Shown: positions 11,138-23,633, numbered from the stretch's first letter. The stretch: 64,000 bases of DNA from Phorcus lineatus (GCA_921293015.1 OV121090.1:18056304-18120303); one strand, 5' to 3'. Made by a program: numbers and translations. Notes: a model not told the origin generated them from the letters alone.

Positions 11138-11843
11138 TTTGAAAGCCAAGGTTTAATTGTTTACGGAGTTCTGGCCCTTGAATCTGTTATTTGATTTTGT
11201 TTGAATGGTAAGTGGACAAGTTTTCTAGGAAACTGTTTCATCTAGATTTTAAAAAGTTTCGTCAATGAAACACTTTTGATAAAGTTTGAAAACCGATTAT
11301 TTTTGTTCAGAGTTATGGGCCGTGTATCTATGAGTGAAACTTTGCAAATTGTGGGTATAATGATTCACACAATCCAAATTTTCTTAGAAACTATTATATC
11401 TATATATATTTACATGTACAATATAAATTTCACAGATAAGTTGCCTTGGAAACTGTAACTGAATGTGTTACATATGACAGTTCGTTTAAGGGAATTAATT
11501 TTCATATGTGATCAATATTGTTCATCAAGTTCCAAGCTGTTTGAGAAATTCAGTTTTCACTTACTTACGGGGTTCGTCGGAGAGAGGAGCGGTTGTTAGT
11601 GCTCGATGTTTTTTCTTGTCCCTGGAAGTGTTTCATGTTTACATGAATAAAGAAATAAGTTTCTCTATTCCTTCATGTGTCTTGCGTTTTCTGAATTACC
11701 AGGTTTTGGTGTGAAAATCCAAACAGCATCTCGGCAACTTTATCATGCATATTCCCTTAGAGTTAACCTTTTCGTTGACTTCAATTGTTCGTCATGTTTA
11801 ATCTGCTCTACATATTGTTCTAATGGTCATTTCTCCTTTTTCA
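11138..11843. repeat. Diffuse repeat region with GAGTTATGGCC-like motifs
   Basis: The phrases GAGTTCTGGCCCTTG (about 11167) and GAGTTATGGGCCGTG (about 11309) sit in similar surroundings about 140 bp apart. Such phrases are common in molluscan interspersed repeats (recalled, not checked). No coding potential was recognised. Confidence 0.35.
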
Positions 11844-12200
11844 GTTGAGAAACAAAGAGTAGTTTGCTAAAGCCAATGAGTGCAGTTTTTAATATAAAAC
11901 AGAATGGGGACTTTCATCTTTCATTAACAACAACACTTATCGTATGGGTTAAATTCAACCATATATGGTTCGTTGTTGTCCTGTTAATTATTCACAGATT
12001 TTCGTATGGTTAATTGCAATTTATTCAGTTTAGAACCAAAAAGGGTTAAGCTAAATCCAACGAATGCAGGTTTCACCTTAACATAAAGTAGCACACATAT
12101 GATTTGAATTCAACCCTATATGATCCGTGGTTGTTCAGTAAATTTTGCGTTCACAGATTGTTCGTATGATTAATTTAGTTTACTTAAGAAACAAATAATT
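11844..12200. repeat. Diverged tandem repeat, about 150-185 bp unit
   Basis: AGTTGAGAAACAAAGAG (11844), AGTTTAGAACCAAAAAGG (about 12028) and AGTTTACTTAAGAAAC (about 12176) start successive units. The units share AACCATATATG/AACCCTATATGATC, GTTCGTTGTTG/CCGTGGTTGTT and TTCACAGATT..TTCGTATG. They are clearly homologous but well diverged. Confidence 0.55.
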
Positions 12201-12651
12201 CTGCTTTCATCTATTGTCTGAGTGTAATAACTTGTATATTCCTTATGAAATGTGTCAATAGTTGTTATCAAATAAAATCAAAATGTGAAAAAGTGATTGG
12301 TTTAAAATCATCAAGTTATATCTTATAGAGGTTTCATTTTAAATCTTGCAACTCCTGTCAATAATTCCGTTTCTTTAACATCTTTCTGTAGTGTTTTCAT
12401 TTCTGTGTCACACAGAACAACTTTTTGTGGATAGATGTGCAAATTTATGATAACAAGCCTTGAATGAATCCTCTTGCAAACTTAAGTCAAACTTGCGTCA
12501 GCTGTTACTTAAGTCTTTGATGTTTGAGTATTATCTTTACAATTTGATGTCAATGGTCAGTTTATAAATAGTTGTATTCCAGATGATCTTTGAATTTGTT
12601 TCCACGCCTTTGTTTGTGTTAAAGAATACCAAATATTACATTGCAAGGTGT

Positions 12652-12657
12652 TTTATT
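12652..12657 (-). terminator. Poly(A) signal of Kazal copy 4
   Basis: AATAAA on the minus strand, 53 bp beyond the TAG stop, in the same position as in copy 2. Confidence 0.7.
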
Positions 12658-12709
12658 TCAACAAAATATCGAAATTGTTTCAACATTTTATTCTCTATAA
12701 ATATTGGCT

Positions 12710-14493
12710 CTAGCATCCTCCTTCATACTTGGCGATAAAAACATTCCTGAAAATGAAAGATTTCTTAGTATCATAGAAAATCATAATCATGTTTTTTTGA
12801 GGAAATCAGTGCCCGTATCATATCTTCTTATGTAATGGTATTGAATTGTCATTGATCATAACATTATGAAATAGCGAAAGTATAAGAAATATGCAGTAGC
12901 TATATAGAGTTAACGTCACTGTACATTCAAGCAATATTTATTGAACCGAAATTGAGGGGAAATGTTCATGGCTGGATCAACAGGACAGTTGATTTTATTT
13001 CAAACATAGTATCTCAATTATATTTATATTCAGATATACTTCTCTCAAGGAATCCTTGCATCCTTTTCAACAACATTTCCACTTAAATAACAACAAAACA
13101 TGCACTTACGCACAGTTTGCCTCGCATGCGTTGGTGTAGGTTACACCATCATTACCACAGACTGGGGCAATATCGTTCGGACAAGCACACTCGTCAGTAG
13201 CCGAAATGAGTGCTGTAAATAGAATGCATTTCATAACATTAAAGGCACTATAACATGCATTTCCCAGCTCAAATAGCTATTACAAGGCTAAATTAGACAT
13301 AGCCACTCACTTTTTATCGGCGCAAAATATAAAGTATTATTCTTTACGATTGATTTGCAATCAGTAACGAAGAAAATTAAGACGGCCGAAATCGGCTTAG
13401 AGGTATGAAAATTCTACTGTCAGCTTTCGACAGGGATTAAATATGGACTGTTAAAACGGCTGGACTAGAAATGAGCGCATCTTTTGAATATACCTTAACT
13501 CTGCCCTGGTAAGTAAGGATGGAATTTTGTTTAAAAGACAAACCTGAAACTTAACCAATTTCTTAAACACATTCATAGCATTGTTGGTGGATAAACCATG
13601 GCGGCTGCCGTTTTGGCTTTTCTGCCTGTGAGCAAAATTACCAAAATAGTAGTTCATGTGAATTTGTGGCAACGTTACATTAAATACTTGCGGTCTTTCA
13701 GAATTGACTTAACCTAAATGTACCTACATGTATATTCCAAAAACTTATATGGTAGATTAACCGAGTGCGGGTGGTTGTTAATATTGTGAGATAAGTAGTT
13801 ACTGTGCATTGTTGTAAATCATGAATTATTAGTGTGTGCTAGAGCCTTGAAATTCTAAATATTAAGAAAAATCATAACTTGTTAAAATTTGGTAGGCAGG
13901 TGCTTAGTTTGAAGTTGTTGATGGATTTTACATTAGTGTTAATTGTATAACTTCTAATTTGACTTAGGTTTTTTATCCCATTGTTTACATCTGATTTTGC
14001 TATGGTGTATATGTAATCCATCTTGATGACCACACATCTCACCTGAAGGAGGAAGCATATATTCCGAAATTTCGTTATTGTAAAAGTTAGAGTAATTGTT
14101 ATGCAGAAATGTCTTTTTTATCCTTTTTAACAACACAGTACATGTAAATAAGAAACTTGGTAATGTATGTAAATAAAGCGGTATTTCATGTGTCATTTTA
14201 TAACTTTGTTGCAAGTAAATAAGTTCTTGTTTGCTACACACCGTAACGAAAATAGATCTGTGAAATTACTTTTTTAGACAGACAATTGTAGATATATTTA
14301 TAAATTTAAGCACTCTAAAATAAGGTTTGTCTATAAACTTTATTTTTCATATCAACCTTCTCCAACTGACTTTTGACAGAAATGTTCACCGCCTACTTAA
14401 TGTTAATTTGACATTCAGATACAAGATAAAAAATCCCTTTAGTTACTTACCCATAGAGGCGATCAGAACAACGAGAAAAAGAACAGCTTTCAT
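12710..14493 (-). CDS. Kazal-type protease inhibitor, copy 4 (complete, 60 aa)
   Basis: Exons are 14451-14493, 13110-13212 and 12710-12746, joining to 183 nt and ending in TAG. Intron phases are 1 and 2, as in the other copies. Exon 1 gives [14 protein letters not shown]. Exon 2 carries [17 protein letters not shown] and then [11 protein letters not shown], and exon 3 adds [11 protein letters not shown]. All six Kazal cysteines are in place (23, 25, 33, 44, 48, 60). The reactive-site loop differs from copies 1 and 2: after C2 it reads Pro-Asn-Asp rather than Pro-Arg-Ile. The inferred P1 is therefore Asn with an acidic P1' residue, which is unlike a trypsin inhibitor. This copy may target a different protease or have lost tight inhibition (inference). 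Intron 1 is longer (1,238 bp) because of inserted repeat DNA. A TATA box and an AATAAA flank the gene. Confidence 0.93.
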
Positions 14494-14545
14494 GTTGGTA
14501 GTTTTACTTGTGTTGATCAAGTTATCCCCAGTCAATTTGTTTCCC

Positions 14546-14639
14546 TTTTATACAGTTTGGTTTTTGATTAAACGGCTATAAATTTGGTATTGAATGTTGT
14601 TTATATCGCTCAGTTCCACTTCAAGTAGTTATGCTTGGT
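14546..14639 (-). promoter_or_regulatory. Kazal copy 4 core and proximal promoter
   Basis: TATAAAA reads on the minus strand at 14546-14552, about 53 bp upstream of the ATG. The array-wide block with CTTGAAGTGGAACTGAGCGAT lies at about 14604-14639. Confidence 0.65.
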
Positions 14640-15317
14640 ATGTCTTCTCTCCAGTAGAATTTAATGATTTTATAGGTCAATAAAAGTTATGAAAACTTTG
14701 AAATCGATTATGAAATTATTAATTTAGAATGGTACAGATGTTTGATTTCCTTTCTTGTTATATACCTATGTGAAAGTTTATAAACTTTTTGTTATATTTA
14801 ACTTTATGTTTAGCTCATTAATCGGAAAAAAAACATTTTATGGTAAAATTTTCTCTTTGATTTTGAATTTGAACTTTGCCAACATCTTTCCTGCGTAACT
14901 ATAAATCTATGCCCATTTCTTGATATCTTTTTTCTGAATGAATTCAATATAAAAATATATTTAGGTCTGAAAAGTTGTTATCATAAAATGTCATTCTTCC
15001 TTTAATTTAAGTCTGTTGACATTAGACATTGAAGAGTTGGTCGTGTCGCTCAAGAAATGAAATTATTATTATTTCTATTTATTTATATTACAATATTTAT
15101 TATTGTTCCATGACTACACGTCTTCCGTGACTGACAGGTTTTATATTATTCTCTCTGTCACTATAGGGATATGTGATTTATTATCTTTGGTAGAAATCAG
15201 GCATTGATTTTATAAAACGTTAAGATAATGAAAAATTTTTTTAACTCAAATATTTTTTAGTAAAAATGTCTTTTAATGTCTCAGTCAGACATTCTGAAAA
15301 CATATATAAATCCTTCC

Positions 15318-15335
15318 TCCTCCACAGATCATGAT
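15318..15335 (-). promoter_or_regulatory. Conserved Kazal-unit distal block (copy 4)
   Basis: A one-mismatch copy of the 18-bp distal block, 825 bp upstream of the copy 4 ATG. Confidence 0.45.
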
Positions 15336-15639
15336 TGGAATTTTTGTAGACGTGTACTTGTGTATAGTTTGTATATGATATATTGTTGAACATAAATAAC
15401 ATATCTATATGGAACTGTATCAGGAGCAAGCAGTTAGGAGTTCATAGTGTTAAGAAGGTTTATAACTAGCTGTCATGTAAGTTTGACATGAGATCTTCGC
15501 GTTTGTACATAAACATAATGAAATAAATTATTCCCATGCCCATATTATCTGACGTAAAAACCTTAAAATCCTATAAAATTCTGACATATTATTATTCTAA
15601 GGATCCACATTAGTGTCCTGCAACTCCAAACATTGACGT

Positions 15640-16440
15640 TGTATCATTATTTGGGGCAAAATGGCAAATGAAGTGTTCTATTGGGTAGGGATCCGGACAC
15701 ACGCCTGGGTCTAGAATCGTCTCAACGGCATAGTGTTGCAAGATTTGATTACAGCATGAGCTCTGTATGTCCTAAAATTGTTTTCAATAAATATTGGTCT
15801 TATGTCAAGAGGATTGTTATCCAAATGTGGGATGATTGACTGTCAAGGATCTTATGTTGGTACTGAGGTACATTTAAATTTTCTAGAACTGTAATGAGAT
15901 CCATCGTGCAAAACATGAAGATGTAACACTTTAACATTATTGTTCCGTCCTTAAAATGAACTGTTTCCTTTATATAGCGGGGAACCATTACTCTCTGTTT
16001 TTGCCTCACAACAATTGTTCGACTGTCCACCATATGCCACAAAAAATGCCTCTCTTCATAGCAGTTAACTCTCCTTCAGGATGCATTTTTGACAAACACG
16101 TTCATTAGACAAAACGTGCTGTATGATTTGTTGAAAACAAATTGCGCTGCTTGAGAGGTCTTCTAGCCTTTATCCTGACATTTTCAGTCGATTCAGTTAT
16201 ATCTCTGGGTAACCATTCTTGCTTCAACAATAATTGACGCAAGTAAGCCTCAACAAGGCTCTTGCGATTCACGTGTATGGTCATTATGTTCATGTGTCAT
16301 TAATGTCAATCACACAATTGCATGTATGTCAACATATTTGATAATGTAGTTATCTATTGAAACAATCATTCATTCAATTGATATTCTTTGTTGATTACTA
16401 CGGAAACGATGATGTCATTTTTTATGTGTTACAGTAAATG
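15640..16440 (-). mobile_element. Tc1-like transposase remnant A
   Basis: Minus-strand reading from 16300 downwards follows the order of a Tc1-like transposase. It starts with a helix-turn-helix-like stretch (VEAYLRQLLLKQEWLPRDI, ARRPLKQR). It continues with RVMVPRYIKETVHFKDGTIM and then an ENNFRTYRAHAV-type segment. It ends near 15680 with a degenerate PDPYPIEHF matching the usual SPDLNPIEHVW. Frames shift and stops intervene, and the catalytic acidic residues are not preserved in one frame, so it is inactive. About 460 bp of it (roughly 15975-16435) recurs at 22780-23235. Confidence 0.7.
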
Positions 16441-16479
16441 AAATGAAAAAAAAATGAAATATCCCTTTTTAAAAAAATA

Positions 16480-17040
16480 AATAGAAATGCTGATTGAATT
16501 GTCAACATTAACTGGCAATTTAGAAGTAATGATTGTGAAATATGACAACATTTCAGATTATACTAAATCTTTAACGGCAATGCTGTTCAAATATATATTC
16601 TTATGTCTTTGCTTCATTGTTGTAAAACCTTTGATCGAGTTTGAAACATATTTTTTTCAAATGTGGTCGAAAAGTAAAACACGAAATAATTAACTTTCTA
16701 TCACTGAATTACTTTTAATTTTGTTTTGATTAGCGGTAGGAATAGACAACAAAAGAATTGTTCTAACACAACTGAGTCGGACAAGGTAATTTGAATACTA
16801 AAATTGGAATGATTTCATTCTTGATGTGATTGATTTTCTTTGTCACACATTATAAAAATATACATAAATCCTGCCTCCTCCACAGATCGTGATAATTAGT
16901 TTTTCAGACCGAGAATTCTTGAAATTTGCGTTAGCGTTGAGATGTAAGTCATTTTCAACGTTTTTATAAATTCCTTCAGAATTATGAACCATAATTCAAT
17001 CATAATTTAATGTTTTTTCTTATATTCAATTCAGGATTTT
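16480..17040 (-). pseudogene. Orphan Kazal-unit upstream region (gene body lost)
   Basis: This stretch aligns with the DNA upstream of copy 5 (about 26690-27010). Shared landmarks in order are TTATGTCTTTGCTTC, AACTTTCT.TCACTGA, ACAACAAAAGAATTG, TGAGTC.GACAA and the exact 18-bp distal block at 16876-16893. No Kazal exon lies to the left within 1 kb; a Tc1-like relic is there instead. It looks like the leftover flank of a deleted copy. Confidence 0.55.
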
Positions 17041-17292
17041 TTGTTGTTTTACAATTATGTATCTTTTTAAAAATCATTATACTGATTGAGTTTTATGTAT
17101 CATAAGTTTTGTTGAAACATTTTGAGATTTCATCGTTAATATTGTATATTGTACATATATCAAGACTTTTACATTATTTTCATAATCTTTTAATATGTCA
17201 ATTATCTCACTGTGATTACAATAGTCATTTTGCTTTTGTGCCTTGATGTGAAAGTGGAACGAACCCTCTAGCAATGTAAATATAAATAGATT

Positions 17293-17731
17293 CAGTCTGA
17301 TCTCCCTGTTCCGAGGAACAAAGTTTGTAAAAAATCATTATAGCGGGATTCGAACGTATCAATCAGGGGCTGTCCTCTCCACAACGGTCTGAAAGCTCAT
17401 TCCTTGCTCGCACGTTCTTTCACCATTTTAGCGCAGACAAAACCTAGTCATTAGCGGACCAATAACATCACCCCGTTTCAAATAATAAATAGCTGCGATA
17501 ATGGCTAACAAATGGTAAACGGGATTACTTGCCCCTAGATACCGATACCGAAAGCTTTTGCCGCTGTCATTGTGATTGGCTAGTTGTGATTGCGTCAGAA
17601 CGTGCGAGCAAGGAATGAGCTTTCAGACCGTTGTGGAGAGGACAGCTCCTGATATAGTACACTCGAATCTTGTTCGAGTCCATATTTAACAAAATTCATT
17701 CCTCGGAACACGGTCGATTTTAATCAGACTG
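17293..17731. mobile_element. Foldback MITE, 439 bp, long terminal inverted repeats
   Basis: The outer 130 bases or so at each end are inverted copies. CTGTCCTCTCCACAACGG at about 17370 faces its complement at about 17625, and the element ends in CAGTCTGAT/ATCAGACTG. It is flanked by a near-perfect 10-bp direct repeat, TAAATAGATT (17283-17292) and TAAATAGTTT (17732-17741), which looks like a target-site duplication. There is no coding capacity. The long arms and 9-10 bp duplication suggest a Mutator-like or foldback family. Confidence 0.85.
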
Positions 17732-17741
17732 TAAATAGTTT

Positions 17742-19250
17742 AAGATCGACAATTCTGTGTCATGTAGTTACAGTCAATCTAACATAGGTCTGTACGAGAG
17801 GTCGAGCATTGCTGCACAGAAGTAAGAACTCTCAATAAAACAATCAGGATTGGCGTATTAAGCAGGCCTCACAATAAACTGTTTATAATTTATGATAATG
17901 GCATTTAAAGAACCTTATAATAGCTTACAATAGTAACAATAACAGTTCACAATAGCAGTGTTGAGTGACCAAACAAAGAAATATTTGATTACTTGCCAGC
18001 AAGCAGGGTTTTTATTCCACATGCCTCTAACAATGTGATTACCATTTAACATGGGAGTTTTTGTGTGATGCTCATTTCATATTTGTCATTGACACCTTGA
18101 GGCTATATTTAAATTAAAGATAAAAAAAACTTTAAATACATTTGAGCTTTCGGATCATTCATCGAGATGCTAATGTTGGTAATGTTGTTGCTTCTTAAAG
18201 CAAACGAGGACTCAGGCCAGTTTTGGCTTAGTGGTGAAATATCAAAGTTGAGGAACAGCCGGCTTTATCTACCAATGCGTGACAAAAGAATTATATCCCT
18301 TCAAAGAAATTGACTGTGGTGATATAAGTTAGATATAGTAATTCAGTGTAATGTTCCAAACCTAGCAGGTTCCATCCTGTTTATTACCCCAATTATCATA
18401 ATTCATAAAGGATTAATATGTATTTTCATATTTGATAGAAATCTGACGTTAGTGTTTAAAAAGATCAAAATTAAAATAGCCCCTCAAATATAGATTCTGA
18501 AACTTATCTTGATATTTATTATCCAAAAATCTTTTTATATCCATATTGAACCACAAATAAAAATATCTCTTTATATATTTGAAACACCTAGGGTTTCTTT
18601 ATCTGTAGCAGTCATTAAATAGATTAAATAAACAAGGCAAAGTACTGAAAAGAGAATTCTAATACATCAATAATTGCAGTAAAATTTGAACTATTCGTTG
18701 GATCTTTGATTTAAACTACATGTATATGTCACACTTAAGGATGTCCGTTCCTCAAATTCAAAGTATTAAACTTTTTTCTAACTTGTTTTTTTCCCAAAAG
18801 TTTAGTGTATTTGCTTGAAATATCAACCCAAAAAATTGGGGGTTCGTTTTGTTTTTTTCAAGATATATTTAGACAAAGATCCCTATGTCAGTCAGAGATT
18901 TAACATGGGAGTCAATGGGGAAATGATGACCTTTTTTTGAGAAATCTTAAATCTGAATTAGTTTCCTGTATTAAAGTTTTTTAATATGAAAACATGTTTA
19001 AGTTAACATAATTTTCTTCCAGAAAAAGTATACAATATATATGGTATTGTGGGTTTTTAGCCGTCACGGCACAACATGTATTCAAACATTTCAATTAAAT
19101 GATCAACATGTAAACTATTTTTGTACTAGAAACATGCTTTCACCCACTCATTATCTAAAAATATACCTGAACGCATACATACAAATCATATTCTTTCAAC
19201 ATCATCTACTTTCTAAGAAAAACAGATTATAGAACTTGCTCAAATGATAG
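17742..19250. other. Intergenic, no gene seen
   Basis: AT-rich DNA with only short chance ORFs. A TTAAGGATGTCCGTTCCTC motif near 18735 resembles ends of MITE-like elements, but no matching second end was found. Confidence 0.4.
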
Positions 19251-19254
19251 TTAC

Positions 19255-19500
19255 AATTAAAATAGCTGAGTCAGCAAAATTGTGAATTATTTCAAAATGG
19301 AAGATACCACGTTTCTAAATTTTGATGAAAATTTAATCAGAAATCATCAAAATTGAGAAATTGCCGCTACATTTTGGTTTATTATATTAGAACATCATGA
19401 TTTAAGGTTATTTGAGTTTTGTCACTGCGACTGAGGAGCGATCAGCCTTAATCAGAAATATATGATTACTTCCTCCAACACAGGCTATGGTTGAAAATTT
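19255..19500 (-). pseudogene. Second orphan fragment of a Kazal-unit upstream region
   Basis: It retains a TGAGTCAGCAAAATTGTGAA landmark at about 19268 and a decayed distal block (ACTTCCTCCAACACAGGCTATGG) near 19468, in the same order as upstream of copy 5. There are no exons nearby. The match is weaker than at 16.5 kb. Confidence 0.4.
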
Positions 19501-19809
19501 AAACTTTAAATGTATTTTGTTCTTTATATGATATGTTGTTGACCAATTTTCTTAAGAAATATCATAATAAACATTATATCAAGAATCATAAATTGGCTTA
19601 GATTCCACGTTCAATTTTCAATAATTTGAATGTAAACACATAACAGAAATGACAAACTTAGTCAAATAAGTAAATTTGATAGAAACACAACGGGGTAGAA
19701 ACATTTTACAAGGGAACTGTTCATACAGAAAGTTTTTTACAATGAAATTCACACAGTGTAGAGTATAATAGCGAGTATATCCTCTTTGAGCATCGATGTA
19801 TGCAAGGTT

Positions 19810-20030
19810 ACATCGGGGTATTGGCGATGGCAGGCGTCATTAGACGCCATATGACGCCATGTGGAATATGATTCCATGCGCGAATCAGACACTACTCAAG
19901 TTGTTGTAGGTTGGTTGGAGGTATGGGTCTGGCCCGAACCTTAGTATTCAGGTGATCCATCATGTGTTCAATCGGGTTCATGCCTGGTGATCACGCAGGC
20001 CACATTTAAACGTGCACACTCAGTGTTATC
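19810..20030 (-). mobile_element. Tc1-like transposase fragment B (C-terminus)
   Basis: The minus strand reads WPA-stop-SPGMNPIEHMMDHLNTK, then ARPIPPTNLQQLE, a stop, and LIRAWNHIPHGVIWRLM. This is the C-terminal end of a Tc1-like transposase around the third catalytic acidic residue. Two in-frame stops show that it is a relic. It belongs to a different subgroup from remnant A. Confidence 0.8.
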
Positions 20031-22777
20031 AGTCTCTATCAGTCTGGTTATATGAAGTCTTACAATTTTATACTGGACGAAAATACCGTTCCGTTAGTTG
20101 ATGAAGGAAAGGTAAAGTTTTCCAAATAATTGAGTTCATGAGACAGCTTTTGTCACCTCAAGATTTAATGAGAACAAATAAGTAACCAAACGGTTTCATA
20201 TGTTTCTATTTTATGGAACTCCGTTCAGAACTAATGTTTTTGACAGAACAATAGTTTATGTCGGTCAAATCTAATGAGACACACAGTTGTTGTTTGAGAC
20301 ACATATGCCATAAGGATATCATTGGTCATTTATTGAGAAAAATCATCATTATTTCATGCCAGTTGATTAAGAGCTATGACTATGCAGAGCTTTTAGAGTC
20401 TCAATCCTACTGTGCAAAGCATGCGTCAACGGTTAAGACATCAGTTTGGCAATCTATCAAAAGCAAACAGAAGGGGAATAAAAAGTTCATGGTGTTCAAT
20501 AACACTGAAACAATGTTTAACTTTAAACTTTGATTCTGAAATCGCGATTCACGTGGCTGTGTTTCTTCTCCATTCCATCTGAAGTCAAGGTCATTCGTAT
20601 GACCCGTACAGCTGGTCACGTGTACTGTCTTGACAGACTGACAGTTGGTACAGCCTTGCAAATTCATTTATACTGTTTCCTACGCATTTGCCTTTTAATA
20701 ATAAGAATTCGACGAATTCATCTTAAGGAAAATAAAAGGTTTAATAAGTAGATTTCGTGTAAATGACGTGACATTTCGGTTTATTTACATTTAATACATT
20801 TTTCTTTTTGCATGGACAAGAAGTACTTATTATAATTTTGTGATAAATATTTTTTGAGAAAATTACAATTTTGAAATTAGTTTCAAAATACAAAGAGCAA
20901 GTGTATTTATGGAATTTATGTCAATTGCACAGTTGCCAGGTCAGTGCACTTGCAAATGAATCTTTCCATCCAAACAATGATCCAAACAGTGTTTTCACTC
21001 CTCATTCCCAGTCGCAAATAAATGTAGTTTTAAATTTATTTGTGTCCCTTGTTGTTCCATGAATTCTTTTCACTTTTTCGTATGATGCATTTTGTTTATT
21101 TTTGCTGGTAGTGGTTTGCTGTTTCTCAAACAAATGTTGAAATTTATCTTTTGTCCTCGCTTATTGTGAATTTTTAAAGCATATAAAGTGTTTCTTTTGG
21201 GATAAATGGAGGACGCTAAATAATCCTCAACTTCATCCAAGTTCTATAAAACTAGTTAAGGTTCTGATCAACCTCCAAGTCAGGGCGCCTTTCCTTCGAG
21301 TACCTCTACGGTAGTTGCCCTGCCTTCACTTGCGGGGGCATTGTTGTCAGGATTCTTGACAACAATAGGAATTGACGTCATCGATAATCTCGAACCAAAT
21401 TGTTATTTTACATACAAATAAATTGGTTCGAGAGTATGTTATAAACGTTTGGCGTATGAAATTCTATGAATATTTCAAAAGTTGGTGTAATTTGCTTCAA
21501 ATATAATTTTGTATTTGATGAGCATATGGTGGACAATTTGTTACGTTTTAAAAATTCAAAGACAACTTAATAAAATAACAAAAAGTTTCGTTTGCCGTAC
21601 TCATTTCTTGAGTCGTTGTTCGGAGTTGCATTGTGAATCCTATGAGTTAGGAGCTTCAATTTTAGAGCGTGACATCAATCGTTGGTTGCACGCGCTGTGT
21701 TAGAGCTTTTTCACCTTGAAGCCTTCTGATGGCAGCGAGTATATTAGTGACGTCACGGAGCGGATACTCGCTGTCTGGAGCTAGGGTTCTGATATGAAAC
21801 GAGAGGAAGACGGCTTGGTACCAATTCATATAATTTCATAGAAATGGTATTACGTGGTAGGAATTTCACTCACATGGATATTTCTCTCTTCAATACTGTG
21901 ATAATTACAGTTACCAGAGGTTTAATTTCATTTACCTTTTGTGACATATTTTGATAAGGTGAATATTATGAAAATATGAGACACTTATTTTTGCATTGTA
22001 ATAGACATATTTCTTTTATAGATGATTTAAGTTTACTTAAAATCTAAATAAGATCTAAATGTATACTAGTAGAGTCTTTACGAGTCTTCCCTTTGGAAAA
22101 TCGAAATACATACTTAATTTATTTCATCTTTTGAGATTTTGAAGCTCTGTCTTGGTTTGGTTTGATATTTGACATTCTTATTGTGGTTACAGTTTCATCA
22201 CTGTTCTTTAAAATAAATACTGTTGTCATGGAATTATCTGCATTTATATATCATTTAATGACTGAAAGCATTTTAACATTAAGGTTTTTATCAATAAGAG
22301 ATCAATGTTCACGGCAACATATTTGTAATTCTTTGTGTCATATGATTATATAAATTTGGTTTGAGGATAATTTTAAGAAAAAGTCAAATTTCATGATCCA
22401 TTATGGGATTTTTATATATAATAATACAAAATATACACACTAGAAATAAACTTTTAAATATTAGATGAATGAATGAATGAATTAATTAATAAAATTGAAT
22501 AACTATTCATGGTATCAAAAACAGATAGATGATGTATACTGTACTGTAGGCTTTTTACCTTTGACAATTGACAACATGTGTATAACATAACTTAAAGATA
22601 ATATTAGTATTGCTTTTAAAACAACTTATAACATTGTTATACCATATTTTAGTTTGTAAAAACACAAGATTTTATATTGAAATAGTTTAAGAAGGTACAT
22701 CCCAGCTTAGGATTCCAAGTTTGGATGGGTCCTATCTTAAGAAGGGGCAGATCGGCAGTTGGAATGATACATATATA
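20031..22777. other. Intergenic, no gene seen
   Basis: AT-rich DNA. A locally GC-richer patch at about 21270-21380 is followed by an inverted pair, CTCGAACCAA (about 21390) with TTGGTTCGAG (about 21423). Another imperfect inverted repeat around a GTGACGTCAC core lies near 21735-21770. A TGAA tetranucleotide run occurs at 22464-22480. ORFs of 63-91 codons overlap on both strands and have no recognisable domain. Confidence 0.4.
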
Positions 22778-22779
22778 TC

Positions 22780-23235
22780 GGGGAACCATTACTCTGTGTC
22801 TTTGCCTCACAACAATTGTTCAACTGTCCAGCATATTCCACAAAAATGCCTCTCTACAGAAGAGTGACCCCTACTCTGGCACTCCTTTCTGACAAACATG
22901 TTCATTAGACAAAACGAGTTGCATGATTAGCTGAAGACAATTTGGGCTGCTTGAGACGTGCCTGTATCCTGACAATTTCAGTTCATTCAGATACTGATGC
23001 GTCAACATTGTGCCCCATGATCGACGCCAGTAGGTCTCAACAAGGCTCTATCCTCTTGCGAGTCATGTGCATGGTGTATGGGATATTTTCAATATGTTTA
23101 TGTCACATTTATGTCAATCATACAAATGCATTTATGTCAACATATTTGATAATGTAGTTCTCTATCAAAATAATTCTTCATTCAGTTACTAATTCATTGT
23201 TGATAACGGCGGAAATGATGATGTCATCTTTTTCA
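22780..23235 (-). mobile_element. Tc1-like remnant C, partial duplicate of remnant A
   Basis: Homologous to 15975-16435 over about 460 bp: GGGGAACCATTACTCTGTG, CCTCACAACAATTGTTC, TTCATTAGACAAAACG and CAACATATTTGATAATGTAG occur in the same order and orientation. The C-terminal half of the transposase is absent, so this copy is shorter. Confidence 0.65.
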
Positions 23236-23267
23236 TGTGTTACAGTAAAATTGATTATTTGTATCTA

Positions 23268-23633
23268 ATAAGGGTGCGCGGTATTATCAGAATATCGGTA
23301 TATTGCAGTACAGAAACACCACGATACGTACCGGTACAGTCATCTTAAAATATCCAATATACCGTAGGTTTTAGAATGAACATTTTCCGTGTAAAATTGC
23401 TGAAAAACGTAACAAAAACACTCTTTGATTTTACTGAAAGTTGTAGAAAAATTGTGAACATGCAAAGTAAAAACCAGTCGCTGAATTACCTCTCTTTACA
23501 AAACGACGTCTAATTGAGCATTGATTACTGTTCTTATTGCTGTTCTTAGTCAAAAGAACATAGAAAAACTGAAATATGAAATGTACCAATATATTGCAAT
23601 ATGGAAATGAGGACCGATATCCATCCTTACTAG
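23268..23633. mobile_element. hAT-like MITE candidate
   Basis: The left end TAAGGGTGCGCGGTATTA and the inverted right end TAAGGATGGATATCGG both lead into stretches such as ATATCGGTATATTGCAG and AATATATTGCAATATGG. This style, with CACGATACGTACCGGTAC inside, is typical of small hAT elements (recognition from memory). I could not define an 8-bp target duplication. Confidence 0.45.

Noticed and set aside
17340-17360. GGGATTCGAACG resembling a tRNA B box
   Set aside because: It lies inside the foldback MITE arm and has no tRNA context.
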